The notes under the pieces were generated by a model, which searched no databases, had not been told where the DNA came from, and saw only the letters and a list, made by a program, of their open reading frames with translations. This document shows, one piece after another, positions 25,445 to 37,290 of a stretch of DNA of 64,000 nt (positions are counted from its first letter, which is position 1; each line of letters opens with the position of its first letter). The position numbers and the translations under genes are program-made. The stretch is from Hydrangea macrophylla (taxonomy: Eukaryota > Streptophyta > Magnoliopsida > Cornales > Hydrangeaceae), in NCBI GenBank assembly GCA_033977485.1, contig CM066989.1, positions 98,599,887-98,663,886 of the forward strand, written 5' to 3'.

Positions 25445-28400
25445 TGTAATATTTCAGAATTTTTAATTAAGGGTAATGGAGTAATTTTTGCTTTTCCTGT
25501 TGTGGACCATTAGTGTATTTGACTGTATTTTTTTTTAAAAAATTCCAGAGCATGACTAAATTATTTTATTTTACCTTTCATGTGCTTTAAAATTTATTTT
25601 TTGTGCCTGTGGATGTGTTTATTTAATTTTGGGGTTACACTGTTGGGTCAGACTGTCCATTGCAGTACTAAGCATTTTATTTTTTGAGCAAACTAGAGAG
25701 TGGGCCCCACCCCACTCCCTATATGGCTGGCCAAACTCCCCCTCCCACTCATTCACGTTAGTTTTCTCTTCTCCTTCTTTTCTTCTTCTTCTTCTTCTCC
25801 TTCCAAAAGCCAAAAACCTTCAAAGATCTTCATCCCTCTTCCATCTCTAACTTCAAGATTTTAAGGGATTGTCAAGAACTTCATTATCTAGCATCTCTAA
25901 TCATCCTAGAGCTTGGAATCATCATTTGGTAAGCTTTCTAGAAAACCCCCAAATTCTAGGGTTTCACTAGATTTCAAAATTTTGGATTTTTATTGAGCTT
26001 CTCTTCTTTTTTATAACTTCCTTGGAGTATATAGAGTTTCACTTTCATATCCTAACCATTTCTATAGAGGATTTCTTATGTGGGTAAGTTTTCCCAATCT
26101 CTAACAACCTAGGGTTTGTTAGTTTCATGATTCCTATCCTAACCTTGGGTTGTTCTTGATTAGTGGTGCATACTTGAAGCATCCTTCAAGATTCTATCAC
26201 AAGCATTGAAGCTATTTTGGATTCACTTGGCTCTCTTGAGTTGCCATTGATTTTTAGAAGCTAAGCTTTGAGGTAGATTTACATTGTGCAATTATATATG
26301 TTATACTTATCTAAGATGCCTTGAGTTCACTTTTATGCTAGGAAAGAACTTAGACATATGTATTAGTACATTCCCACAAAGTTATAATGTTAGGGATTTT
26401 TGCCTAATGTGAATTATATGCTTTGGTTGTACTAGTTGAAAATTTGGGGTGTTAAATGTAATTAAAATGATGTTATGAGAATAATTTAGACACATGCATT
26501 AGGTTTTCCCCAAAGTTGTAAATTTAGGGTTATATGCCTAATTGTGAATTTACATGTTTTGGTTGTTCTATAGTTGATTATGTGATGCTAGATGTGCCTA
26601 GGATGCTCCCTTTATGTGTAAAAGCATGCTAGGACGTTAGTATAGAAATCCTTGTTAGGAACGTTAAATTATGAAATTTAACTACATTCTTTGAAGTTCT
26701 TGATATCATGTCTAATGGACTAAATTATTGCTTAGTCTAGTGTAGTGGATCATCTTTAATGCCATTGTTAACATCATATGCATTGAGGCCTAATCGGCAA
26801 GCATTCATGTATCACGACATAAATGTTTTATTCGGAAAAGAGAGAAAAACCCCATGTGTGGGAATTTGATTTAAGAAATCCGGACATGGGTTGTGATGTG
26901 AGACAGGGAGAATGATCCTTAGAAACATTCAAAGTCCAAACTATATTCGGGTAGCTCCTGGAAGTTGGTATGCTACACTCCATGCGTGGGTGGCTCATGG
27001 TCCGGTAACGAGAGAGATGTGCATTTGTCGCGCATAGCCTTGTGGCTTTAAACATTTCATTGTAACCATGGTGGCGATTCATTGCACCTCATTTCATTTT
27101 AGTCATGGATAGCATATAGACTTGTTACAATGTTTTCTACGAGCCGTCGTTCTCATAAAAACGATAAAACATTTTTCAGGTAAGTTTGATAAGGGCAAAG
27201 GGCATATGTGACCCGACGCGTCAGCTATGAGGCATTTTGTTCTATTTTGAAGACTCATGCTTAGTTATGTATATGAATAGCTCTCTTGTTGATTCAGTCA
27301 TTTTAGAAGATTGTAAATGTTTAATGCTTTGAAACTTAGAGTATTAAGGTTTTACAAAAACTTCGTGAGCTTAGGCGCTTATCTCTTGTATTTGAAAAGC
27401 TTCTTTGATTTTAATGGGACAAGTGTTAGCCCTTGCTTTCATGGTTATTTCTTTCAATTGTTAAACTCACTTTATGATGATGTATTTACATTCCGAGGTC
27501 GTTAAACCTCTTTAAGTCCTTGTCTTTTTTATTTACATGTCCATTGTTTGTTTTTCTCTTTTGTTTGAATCCTTGCCGGATTGGTTTGGTTGGTTGCTTT
27601 TATGAGAGTTCATTTGTTGTAGTTTAGTTCGTTTTATAGTTGGGTCCTTGCCGGATCAAACCCCTCTTTTAATTCCAACAAGGTTTCAAACATTTAAACG
27701 TTCTAAATCTCTCCCATTCTCTTTCTCTCCTCTCCTCTCTTTGATCTCTTTCCCTTTCTCAAATATTCTTTCCTTTTACTTATGTTGGAATTATGTATAT
27801 ATATGTTTTTAAAATATTTCCGAATGTGAAAAAACACATGTGTGTGTGTTTAGAATACATTCGCTATATCTCTCTCCCTATATCTCTCTCCCAATCTCCC
27901 CCTCTCCCCTTTTTCCTCTCTTTATCTATTTCACTTCTCGTTTTTAATAAATTTCGAGTACATGAAGTTCTGTTTAGTCTAGGCATGTGTTATACGTCAT
28001 TTAGGACTTGTTTAGTCATATATTGATGTTTAAACTCGAGAATTTAGAAATGTTGGGAATGTTTCGAAAAGCTGTCAAAGCTACTGTCAAATAAAAACTG
28101 CTACTGATATTTCATTTTTCTGTCCAAATGGTGCAGAATTGGAAAAAAATGCCATTAGACAAAAGTTGTGCAGAATTGAATTTTACATGGCCCTTTGCAA
28201 ACAGAATGTGAAATTTTCAAAGATTTAGTTACTTACGGATGTTTTAAAATTCAGCAATTATCCAAAAATGGTCCTTATGCTGTCAAAGTTGCTGTCAAAT
28301 AAAAACTGCTACTGTTATTTCAATTTTCTGCCCAAATGGTGCAGAATTGGAAAAAATGTCATTAGACAAAAGTTGTGCAGAATCAAATTTTACATGGACT

Positions 28401-28945
28401 TATGCTTACAGAATATGAAAATTTCAAAGATATAGTTACTTACGGATGTTTTAAAATTCAGCAATTATCCAAAAATGGTCCTTATGCTGTCAAAGTTGCT
28501 GTCAAATAAAAACTGCTACTGTTATTTCACTTTTCTGCCCAAATGGTGCAGAATTGGAAAAATATCATTAGACAAAAGTTGTGCAGAATCAAATTTTACA
28601 TGGACCATTGCGTACAGAATATGAAAATTTCAAAGATATAGTTACTTACGGATGTTTTAAAATTCAGCAACTGTCAAAAATGACTTTTTATCAAATTCAT
28701 TGTAACTTTTCCTTTTCTCCTTGATATAGTGCTTGCCCGGAAATGCTTTTTAATGTGCTTTTCAAATGCTTTCATCTTTGATGGACTCGTTAATGTGTAA
28801 GTCCATTTTGGGTTTATGTATTAGTAAGTCATCCTTGTAGGAAACCCCGTGGGTTTCCATAGTCGATTCCACATTGTGGTTGGATTTTAATTCTTTTCTC
28901 TCTATCTTTTCTCTTCCCTCGCGCTTTGGTTTCCGGGGTGTGACA
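25445..28945 (+). repeat. 3' LTR of the chromovirus, with internal expansion
   Basis: Starts TGTAATATTTCAG and ends GGGGTGTGACA. Length is 3501 bp, about 450 bp longer than the 5' LTR. The excess is mainly extra tandem units at 28071-28690 plus a 30 bp insertion near 26180. Otherwise the LTRs differ by scattered single bases. Confidence 0.9.
28071..28690. repeat. Three tandem units of about 210 bp inside the 3' LTR
   Basis: Units begin GCTGTCAAAG at 28071, 28279 and 28496 (spacings 208 and 217). The 5' LTR has a single unit at about 20629-20820. The unit contains a repeated CTGTCAAA and a conserved AAATGGTGCAGAATTGG. Confidence 0.9.
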
Positions 28946-29095
28946 ATAAATCAGAATTCAATCACATCTCTTTGTACATATCATAAGTGTATGCAACATA
29001 TACACACAAGAATTCATAAACTAACATTGATTGTGGCATATGGAATTATGGATGAAGCCACTGTTCTTTGTGAAATCTAAAATTTTCGTTATCAG

Positions 29096-30065
29096 CACTA
29101 CAACAAAAAACCCTTATTATGACTTTATATATATATATATATAAAAGGTCATAAATGTATATTTATGACTTGTTTTTTAGCTTTTAAAATAAGTCATAAC
29201 ATTGCAATCATAAATTAGTTCGAATATGTTAAAAAAGTTCATAAATAATTATTACTTTTATAACAGTTGTAAAGAAAGCCATAAAAAAATGAATGTTTTC
29301 AAATTATTTATGACTATTTTTTAATTGATACAGGCATAAATAATCTTTAAGAAAGTCATAAATAATCTTCAAAAAAAGTCATAAATGACCTTTTAAAAGT
29401 CATAAATCATCACACTATTTATAACTTTACTAGAACTGTTGCTAATTTATGATTATTTTTATGAAATAGTCATATATAATGTAAAACACATTTTAAAAAA
29501 AATGTACATTTTGTTGATAATTCAATAATCGAGAATTACACAATTCAAACACATCAGAGCCTATTACACAATTCAAAAAATATATATATACACTCACAAA
29601 TCAACTCAAGAACCATAATCAAATATCATCCTCCTTCCAACCAAAATTGTTCATTCATCAATCTAATAAGTTATGTACAAGAAAAATGTAATAGTAACCA
29701 CTAAGTATGTATTAAACCAACAAACCAATAATGTACATGTGACATTGTTGTTAAAAAAAAAACAATAATGTCTATTTAATATCTTCAATCACCGCTAGTA
29801 CATCAACTTAATTGCAATATTTGTTTTATGTAGTCTAACTGTGTAACATTGAAACAAAAATGAGCCAACATATTAGATTCTATATAACAAGTATATAATT
29901 TTCTTAAATAGTAAAAAATATGGATTATCTGGAAAGAGAAAAAAAGGGGTTTAAATGTCCAATACTTAAATGTATTCTTGAATGAACTCAATGAACTCAA
30001 GTTGAAGTGCATTTATTTCATGACTTTCTTATTTATCTTTTTGAGCCAACTCTTTCATCTGAAAA
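29096..30065. mobile_element. CACTA end with subterminal TCATAAAT repeats and possible exon remnant
   Basis: CACTACAACAAAAAACCC at 29096 is a good CACTA terminus. About 380 bp follow with many TCATAAAT / ATTTATGA motifs in both orientations (29137-29475). On the minus strand near 30060 a block after a TTTTCAG acceptor reads MKELAQKDK and could be the tail of a CACTA protein, but this is weak. The opposite terminus was not found. Confidence 0.5.
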
Positions 30066-30069
30066 GTTC

Positions 30070-30680
30070 AGGAAAGAATGAGATGTTTAGTTTATATTCC
30101 CTCTGCCCCAACAACAAACACCGCCAACACACATGAAAAAAATTCCACAATAAATGAATCAAAGTAAAACAAGAAGAAGAGAAAAATTGACAACACTTTT
30201 ACAAAGAATACTATGATATGTAAGACAACTAAATCCATAAAGCTCATCTCATCTTACTAACTTAGGCTTTATTTGGTTCATGGATTTAGTAAGGAACAAG
30301 AAAGAAAAACACTTGTTAATTGTAAGTGATCTGTAAGCACCGCACATAAGACAGCTCACATATTTAATTTTTAGTGATATGTAAGCACCGCACATAAGAC
30401 AAACAACCATAATTTAGTCTTTCATTTTCTACTTTTTGGGCTCAAGGACATGACTTTAGCTACAATTATACAAAAATGATGACCTTTGAAAAGCAAGAAA
30501 CTTACTTTGAGAAAAAGCCAATCAATAGCGCAATGTTGTGATAATCTGAAACATAGTCTGTGCCCAAAGTAAACATCCAATTGTTAAAGAGAGAAAATGA
30601 TTTTATCATAAGAATAGAAATCCCAATGGCATTCTCTTGGGTCATGACTTACAAGTAGTAATCTAGAAGTACCCAAGATT
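30070..30680. other. AT-rich stretch, nothing recognised
   Basis: Non-coding. It contains a short direct repeat (GTAAGCACCGCACATAAGAC at about 30332 and 30372). It could be the 3' tail region of the LINE to its right, but no poly(A) tract was identified. Confidence 0.4.
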
Positions 30681-30688
30681 AGTCACAA

Positions 30689-32316
30689 ATGGATAATTGG
30701 GGACAAAAATTAACTATCTTCCCAAAACTTTATTTTATTCCCAGCTCCAATAACCCATCTACAACAATCTGCCCCAATAAAGTTACAATTTTCCTCTTTT
30801 CTTTTGAGAGAAAGAATATCCTTCACACACTTGATCGAGACTTTATTACCCCTATTACTTTTAAGATCCCAGATTTTTGGATTCCAATTGTATTTTTCGC
30901 AAGCTACTCTACGCCACAAAGCATCCTTTTCCACACTATATCTCTACTACCATTTACTAAGTAAGGGAGAGTTCAAGTCAATCAACAATCCCAAAATCAA
31001 ACCTCCTCTTCTTTTATACCTACACACTACATCCTACTTAACTTTACATATTTTCCACCCTCTCTCAGCCCCTCCCCATGAGAATCGACATCTGATTCTT
31101 TCCATTTCTGCAATCACTCCTTTAGGAGCTTGAAAGATGGACATAGAAAACGACGATAAATTAGAGAGGGCTACCTTGATAAGTGTCAAACGACCCCCAA
31201 ATGCTAGCAATCGATGTTTCCAAGCTGACAGGCGACTCTTGAATTTTTTTATTATAATTTCCCAAGTGCTCTTTCTGTCTGGCTTACCTCCAACAGTCTA
31301 ACCAAGATAAGTGAAAGGAATTTTCCAGCTTTTACAACCAAGCACTAATGCACAACAGTTTATATCAATCAAACTATCTTTCGTAGTAAAAACACAACTT
31401 TTTGAAAATTTTATTTTTAAGCCTAAGACAAGTTCTAAGGATCTCAGATTCCTTCCAAATTTAAGACAAACCTCCTCCTCCCCATAACAGAAAATTATTG
31501 TATCATCTGCAAACTGTATATGTGAGATACTGAACCCATTTCTCCCAATTCCAACGCCTTTACCAACCTAGCCGATTCTGCCTTCTAAATCAAAATGTTT
31601 AAAGCCTCAGCTATAATGAGAAAGAGGAATGAAGATAACGGATCCCCTTGCCTGAGCTCGTGTTGAAGTTTGAATTCTTTTTAAGGAGACCCGTTTATCA
31701 AGACTGAAGTTCTAGCTAGTGATTAACACTCCATATCCAGGCCCTCCACTTTGATCTAAAACCCACACGGTTCATAACATGATCAAGAAATGTCCACTCA
31801 ACACAGTCATAAGCCTTTTCTAAATCAGGTTAATTTAAAAATAACCCCACATTGCTCATTCTTCCTTAAACTGTCAATGATTTCATTTATAAGCAGTATG
31901 CCATCCAATATTTGTCTTCCTCCAATAAAAGTTGTTTGATTGTCACTAATAACATTACCCAGACCCTTTTTTAGTCTGTTAGCCAAGAGCTTTGCAATAA
32001 TTTGGTAAAAATTCACCAACAAGACTAATAGGTCGAAACTCTTTTAATTCCGTCGGATTCACAACCTTTGGGATTAACACAATGAATGACGAGTTGATCC
32101 CACTCGGAAGCATCCCAGAAGAAAAGAAATTACTTACCATAGCCATAATGTCCTCACAGCAGGCCACATTCTCTTGATTAAGTTAAAATTAAGCATGTCC
32201 GGACCCGGGGCTTTCGAGCCATCGCAACTCCAAATGGACTCTTTCTTTTCATCCATACTAAACGGTTCTTCAAAAAAAGATGACTCTTCCTGAGAAATTA
32301 TAGACATCTTATTCAT
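30689..32316 (-). pseudogene. L1-type LINE reverse transcriptase fragment
   Basis: Read leftward from 32316, the order is that of a plant L1 ORF2. GSKAPGPDMLNFNLIKRMWP comes first, then SSFIVLIPKVVNPTELKEFR with PISLVGE, then KLLANRLKKGL and NQTTFIGGRQILDGIL. The RT catalytic motif FADD is encoded near 31500. The zf-RVT-like tail LWRRVACEKYNWNP to WVIGAGNKIKFWED is at 30934-30710. The copy is dead: frameshifts and stops separate the blocks, and the endonuclease and ORF1 are missing, as expected for a 5'-truncated LINE. Confidence 0.85.
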
Positions 32317-32479
32317 TTGATGTCCAACAAAATTTGATTCAAATTTTGGGGGACAAATTTTATTGAAAATGTGTGTTTTGTTTTCATATAGAGCACCAAC
32401 TTTAAAACCTAAATTACTTATTTTAAGTATAAAAAAAAATTTTAAAACCCCAATTTTTATTATTCTTGATTATTGGGTT

Positions 32480-32557
32480 TTGTTAGGATTTTTTAATCCT
32501 AAGGGAATTGCTAGTAAAGCCATAAAATATGTCTTTTGGGATGTGCATTTGATAGTA
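32480..32557 (+). pseudogene. Possible upstream part of a Ty1/copia pol fragment, split by element B
   Basis: The frame reading NPKGIASKAIKYVFWDVHL resembles the segment after copia integrase that precedes RT. It stops at the insertion of element B and would continue at 57235. The match is weak alone and is supported mainly by the clear copia RT at 57500-57754. Confidence 0.35.
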
Positions 32558-32562
32558 ATGAC

Positions 32563-33228
32563 TGATGATGCCAAAATTTGGATAAAGTAAATTAAAGTAA
32601 TTTAAGGGGAGAGAGTGAGAGACTGATTTTTTGTATGTGGTTCGGCCCTATTAATGAAGGTACCTACGTCCACGTATGTGTCTGAGCATGTTCACTATAC
32701 TATAAAAAGTCGGGGACCTGTGGTGAACCCACAATATTTTGGAGCTACCGTAGGTCGGCAGGGCGTGTTGGTGACATCTATAGAGGTGATGTGTAGACTG
32801 AAAAGTTCATCCCTTTGAAGGGGGGTGAGTGGTCTCTTTTATAGATGCAAGAGACCTACTCATACATGGATAAGGAAATATAATCCAATTGAGCTTGATT
32901 GCCAATAATTGTGGGGGTTTCCTAATTGGATTAGGAAACAATGTCCACTTTCCATAAGTCTTCTATCTTGAGTAGGAAATTGCTTGGAATATTCTGGGGC
33001 ATGTGTTGTGGGCCCAGCTGGCTTGCGCTTATACGGACCGTGCCAGTGCGATCTTCCCGATCAGTTGGTCTGGTCGTGAATAAATCGCTCGGGATGGTGA
33101 GTCTCGTGTAGACTATACCGTTCGGGTTGATGCTTGTCCGAGGAGTTGTGCACGATTTGACTGGGATATGTACTGGCTGTTGATTTGAACTGCTCGGTCA
33201 TAGGATAAAGCCAATTTTGGGTGTATCA
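32563..33228 (-). repeat. 3' LTR of element B (intact copy)
   Basis: 666 bp. It matches 35804-36253 joined to 57007-57229 along its whole length. On the minus strand it starts TGATACACCC and has TCTATAAAAGAGACC near 32845 as a likely TATA box. Confidence 0.9.
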
Positions 33229-33244
33229 ACTGCCCCCTATTTCC
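33229..33244 (-). other. Polypurine tract of element B
   Basis: On the minus strand GGAAATAGGGGGCAGT directly precedes the 3' LTR start TGATACA. The identical motif occurs at 11954-11969. Confidence 0.8.
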
Positions 33245-34557
33245 AAGGTTGGCTTGATGCCATATCGGGGCAAGTTTGGAAATCTGTTTGATGCCACCTG
33301 CCACTGTCTAAGTGCTCAGGGAAGCTGCCTTGGAGCTTCTGAGTTTGTGAGTGCTCGAGAACTGGCTAAGAGTTGAGACTTAGCCTAGCTTGGAGTCTTT
33401 AAGTGCTCGAGAATTGGTCGGGAGTTGAGACTCGGCCTAATTTGGAGTCTTTTGCTTGAGTAAGCTCCCAGGATGGTTATCTTCTACCCGTAAACCTTCG
33501 TTAAGGTTGTGGGAAAAAGAATTTGACCATGTTGGAAAAGCCGAACTAAAGCGTATTGCTTTAGGGTCTTTTTATTTTAACTCTCCAGGATGGTTAACTT
33601 CCGCCAGATCAGCCTTCGTCAAGACAGTTTAGAGAAGAGTTTGACCATGTTGGTGGAGCCGACCTTAATCACGTTGCTTTAGGGTCTTTTTGCTCCTCTA
33701 TCATCGGCCAACCTAAGAGATTTTAGTCACCTCTATCGTCGGTTTAAACCTAAGTGGAGTTATTACCTCGGAGTACTGTAGGCGCCCGGGTTGTCTAAGA
33801 GTTTGACTTAGTTACCACAAGGCCTGTAAGTACCAGGTGTGATTGCCTATTTAGTTCATCGTGCCTGTCTGCCCCACCCCCCCCCCCCCCCCTCCCCCCT
33901 CCACCCCAAGCTTTCGCTAAGACGAAGGTCTTGTGGAGGCTAGGACTGTAGGTAACTGACCTGGGACATGGTGGTTACAGGGTTTTTTGAAACTTGCCAT
34001 CATCAGCCACCTAGGGGGATTTTACCCCATCGTAGGTTGGACCTAAGCGAAGCCGATGCCCTGGGTGTGAACCCGAGGTCTTTTTCCTCGGGTGTAATCC
34101 CGATATCTTTAGTGCCTAGGTTCAGAGCCCGAGGTCTTTTGTGCTTGGGTTCGGAGCCCGAGGTCTTTTGATGTGCTTGGATTCGGAGCCCGAGGTCTTT
34201 TGATGTGCCTCGGGTGTGGCCCGAGGTCTTTTCAAGAGCTCTCTGATAGTCTGCGGCCTCATCTGATGATCGGGCAAGTACCACTGTAGTTGGATTAATC
34301 GAGACTGTTAGAGATAAGAGATCGGGCTGGGATCTCCAGACTCCTGATTACTCTGAGCTAGATTCAAGGTCAGGGTCATTGGATCCTGACTGTTGTGAAC
34401 TGGAGGTCGGGTCAGGACTGCCTGACCCTACCTGCTGTGAGTTGGAGGTCGGGTTGGGATTGTCAGACCCTACCTGCTATGAGCTGGAGGTCGGGTCAAG
34501 ACTGCCGGACCCTGCCTACTGTGAGTTGGAAGAAATGTCAGAACTCCCAGGCTGATC
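33245..34557 (-). repeat. Non-coding 3' internal region of element B with minisatellites
   Basis: There is no domain. Several short tandem families are present: a GAGTCTTTAAGTGCTCGAGAA type (about 33320-33445); an AGGATGGTTA block twice (33470 and 33590); GCCCGAGGTCTTTTG units (about 34070-34230, at least five); and a unit of about 51 bp, GAGTTGGAGGTCGGGT-type (34390-34530, three copies). A C homopolymer run lies near 33877-33895. Confidence 0.75.
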
Positions 34558-35742
34558 TCACTTTCGCTTACGTCTGGAAGACTCGTTGCTTATGTGCCCG
34601 GGGTCTTTGGTCTTTAAAAATTCTTCAATGTCACTGTATTTTCCAATCCTCTCTGCGAGTTCAACCAAGGTTATCGGTCGATTTCTGTGAAATGACGTGG
34701 CGCACTTGGTGTATTGAACTCCTGAGTAGAAGGCTATAATAGCGATAGTTTCATCAAGATCATAGATTCTGAGCTTCTCTTGATTAAACTGGTCAATGAA
34801 TTCCTTGAGGGTCTCATTATTCATTTGTATGACTGTCAGTAGCTGCATGTCAAGCTTTGGTCGTTCATGCATATCGATGAACTGGTTGATGAACTGCTTG
34901 CTGAGTTGCTTGAAACTGCAGACCGATCGGGGCTCCAAGGAGTAGAACCATTGCACGGTCGGGCCTTTTAAAGTGCTGGGGAAAGCCAGGCAATGTAGTT
35001 CATCATTGTTGGTGGCTAGGGCCACCTGAGCCTTGTAGGTCTGGACGTGGTCGACCGAGCTTCCCGAGCCATTATAGGGATCTAGGCGAGGCTGCTTAAA
35101 TTTGTGCAGGATAGCAAACCTCATGATCTGGCTAGAGAATGGTGACTCTATCTCGGTACTGGCATGGTTCCGAGTAGGGTTCTGGCCCAGCCTTTTAGCC
35201 ACTCCATCAATCTGTTTCTGCAAGTCCTTGATACGTGCCACCACATCTTCCTGACTGGTATCCGAGCTGCAGGTCGAGTTAGTGGAGTAGGCTTCCTTCT
35301 CATGGCGGTGTGCTATCCCCTGGGATCGGTCTTAGCTATGACTCCGGTTCATCGTGTGCCTAGGGACACCTTGGCTCTTAACTAAGTAACCCTAGACTGA
35401 TTCTAGGGCCATACACTCCTGCCTTTCCTCTCGGGCAGCACGCCTACTGTTGATGTCTTTGGCATCCTCAACACGGGATGGGTTGGCTCGGGCACGTTGT
35501 TTGGTTAAGATCGGTTCCCGACCGTACGCAACTTTCTTGGGTCATTTCTCGGCCACTGGAGGACTGCTTTACTGGGCTAGCAGGGCTTCAATCTGTTGCT
35601 GGATTTGATGCTGGCCCTCCAAGAGTTGTGCGAGGGTTGCGGTAATCTGCTCAGATATCATGATTGGCGTAGCTGGCGCTAGGGCCGGTGGAACATCCCG
35701 GTTGGCCTACTGTGCAGTCTTTTCACCCTTCTTCGGAGGCAT
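34558..35742 (-). pseudogene. gag of element B (Tat-type), N-terminal part broken
   Basis: The uninterrupted part is 35244-34558 (228 codons). It contains the retrotransposon gag core: QPRLDPYNGSGSSVDHV, LAFPSTLKGPTVQWFYSLEP, then LSKQFINQFIDMHERP and a basic tail SNESSRRKRK. Gag forms the virus-like particle that packages the RNA. An N-terminal start is visible at 35742 (MPPKKGEK), but in-frame stops (first at about 35709) separate it from the core. No zinc knuckle, protease or pol follows. The ORF ends just before the minisatellite region. Confidence 0.8.
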
Positions 35743-35784
35743 GACTATCAGCCAAGAAATTTGTTGATGAGGAACTTATCGTTT

Positions 35785-35802
35785 CCCACAGACGGCACCA
35801 AG
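35785..35802 (-). other. Primer binding site of element B
   Basis: On the minus strand TTGGTGCCGTCTGTGGGAAA lies two bases after the 5' LTR. It is nearly the same as the site at 63968-63985 (TTGGCGCCGTCTGTGGGA), which is typical of plant Tat-type elements. The priming tRNA was not determined. Confidence 0.75.
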
Positions 35803-35803
35803 C

Positions 35804-36253
35804 TGATGGCGCCAAAATTTGGTTAAAGTAAATTAAAGCAATTTAAGGGGAGAAAGTGAGAGACTGGTTTTTTGTGTGTGGTTCGGCCCTGTTAATGAAG
35901 CTACCTATGTCCACGTATGTGTTTGAGCATGTTCACTATACTGTAAAAAGCCAGGGACCTGTGGTGAACCAACAATATTTTGAAGCTACCGTAGGTTGAC
36001 CGGGTGTGTTGGTGACCGCTATAAAGGTGCTGTGTAGATTGAACAGTTCATCCCTTTGAAGGGGGGAGGGGGGTGAGTGGTCTCTTTTATAGATGCAAGA
36101 GACCTACTCATACATGGACAAGGAAATATTATCCAATTGAGCTTGATTGCCATTAATTATGGGGGTTTCCTAATTGGATTAGAAAACAATGTCCACTTTC
36201 TATAAGTCTTCTATCTTGAGTAGGAAACTGCCTGGAATATTCAGGGGCATGTG
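35804..36253 (-). repeat. 5' LTR of element B, part 1 (continues 57007-57229)
   Basis: This is the portion of the right-hand LTR left of element C. It breaks at GGGGCATGTG, and the remainder resumes with TTGTGGGCCC at 57007. The unbroken sequence GGGGCATGTGTTGTGGGCCC is present at about 32998 in the other LTR, which proves the junction. Confidence 0.95.
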
Positions 36254-36544
36254 TGTAGACACCCCATTTTGTCGGCTATCAGATTTAGGAGACCCGTAGC
36301 TTGGTGGTTCACAATGATCGTAAAAGACTCAAAAGGACTCTCGGAAGTCAGCTCTATCTCTCAGAATGCTCAGAATGACCAAAATGCCCTTGAAAGTCCG
36401 AAAACTCCCAGATTTGGTCCCAAAGTTCTGAAAACATGCCTACGTCGTAAGAAAAGTGATAAAATGAGTTTTTAAAATAAAACCAGAAGAAATCGTCAGC
36501 TCCCAGAGACCCCCGGAAGTCCCGGAAGTTCCCCGAAAGTCCCC

Positions 36545-36762
36545 GTTGACCGGTTTGACCAAGGTTTGACCAGAGTTTGACCAAGTTTGACCAAGTTTGA
36601 CCGAAACTGTCTGAATTCACCAGAACCATTCTAAATCATGAGAAACGTATTAAAACAAGTTCCAAAAGAAAATCGAGCGAAAACATCAGCTCCTGGGAGC
36701 TCCCAGAGGTTCCCAGAACTTCCCGGGAATCCCAGGTTTGACCGGTTTGACCAAGATTTGAC
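36545..36762 (+). promoter_or_regulatory. W-box array in U3 of the element C 5' LTR
   Basis: Nine TTGAC cores occur, most as TTTGACC: six between 36546 and 36602 and three at about 36737-36760. TTGAC(C/T) is the binding core of plant WRKY factors. The array lies 520-740 bp upstream of the TATA box. The 3' LTR has one more copy (53970-54200). A role in stress- or defence-induced transcription is inference. Confidence 0.6.
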
Positions 36763-37283
36763 TTTGGAATCGGGGCACCGAAATAATTTTCAAATATTTT
36801 TCATGGATACTAGAGGTCAATAGCTTTCCAACGGTATATCGCACATAATTTCTGGATTTAAAACGAATTTATTATAAATTTCCAAAGGCGAAAAAGGCGA
36901 CCAAATCGGCTTTTATCGCGAATACCGCAAAACTTTTCGAAGTGACCTATCCCCGAACTATTTTTTACGTAAAGTAGACTCCATTACCTTTCCAACGGTA
37001 TATCACAACCTCAATTTGGAGTTCGTATGCATTTTCTGTGAATTTCGGACGAAATAGGGCCTTTTCGCGAATACCGGAACTTCGGGGGGCCTAAACAGCA
37101 TTATCCAGACGAAGGGAGGAGCAGTGCCGCCGCGGCACTCACCTCCAGAACAGTAAGTTTTTGTAAATATTTTGGTGGTCCCATTTTGATTAATTAAAAT
37201 CCAAAACGACGTGGTTTCATGATTTCAGATGTTTGGGACCAATGGGAGTACTTTCTAAATCCCAAAAACACCCCAAGTTGGCC

Positions 37284-37290
37284 TATATAA
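37284..37290 (+). promoter_or_regulatory. TATA box of element C 5' LTR
   Basis: CCTATATAAACACCCC is a good plant TATA box, placed about 1 kb into the LTR. Transcription would start near 37315, leaving a U3 of about 1.06 kb. The 3' LTR copy is at 54766-54772. Confidence 0.7.

Larger units (their letters stand above)
18034..28950 (+). mobile_element. Ty3/gypsy chromovirus (Tekay/Del-like) with both LTRs and TSD ATAAA
   Basis: Two large direct repeats flank a decayed internal region. The left LTR is 18039-21090 and the right LTR 25445-28945. The 5 bp target duplication ATAAA sits at 18034-18038 and 28946-28950. A tRNA-iMet-like primer site follows the left LTR, and a purine tract precedes the right one. 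The internal region is only about 4.35 kb and carries gag-pol remnants with many stops, ending in a chromodomain, so the copy is non-autonomous. Intact TSD and alignable LTRs show the insertion is structurally complete. Confidence 0.9.
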
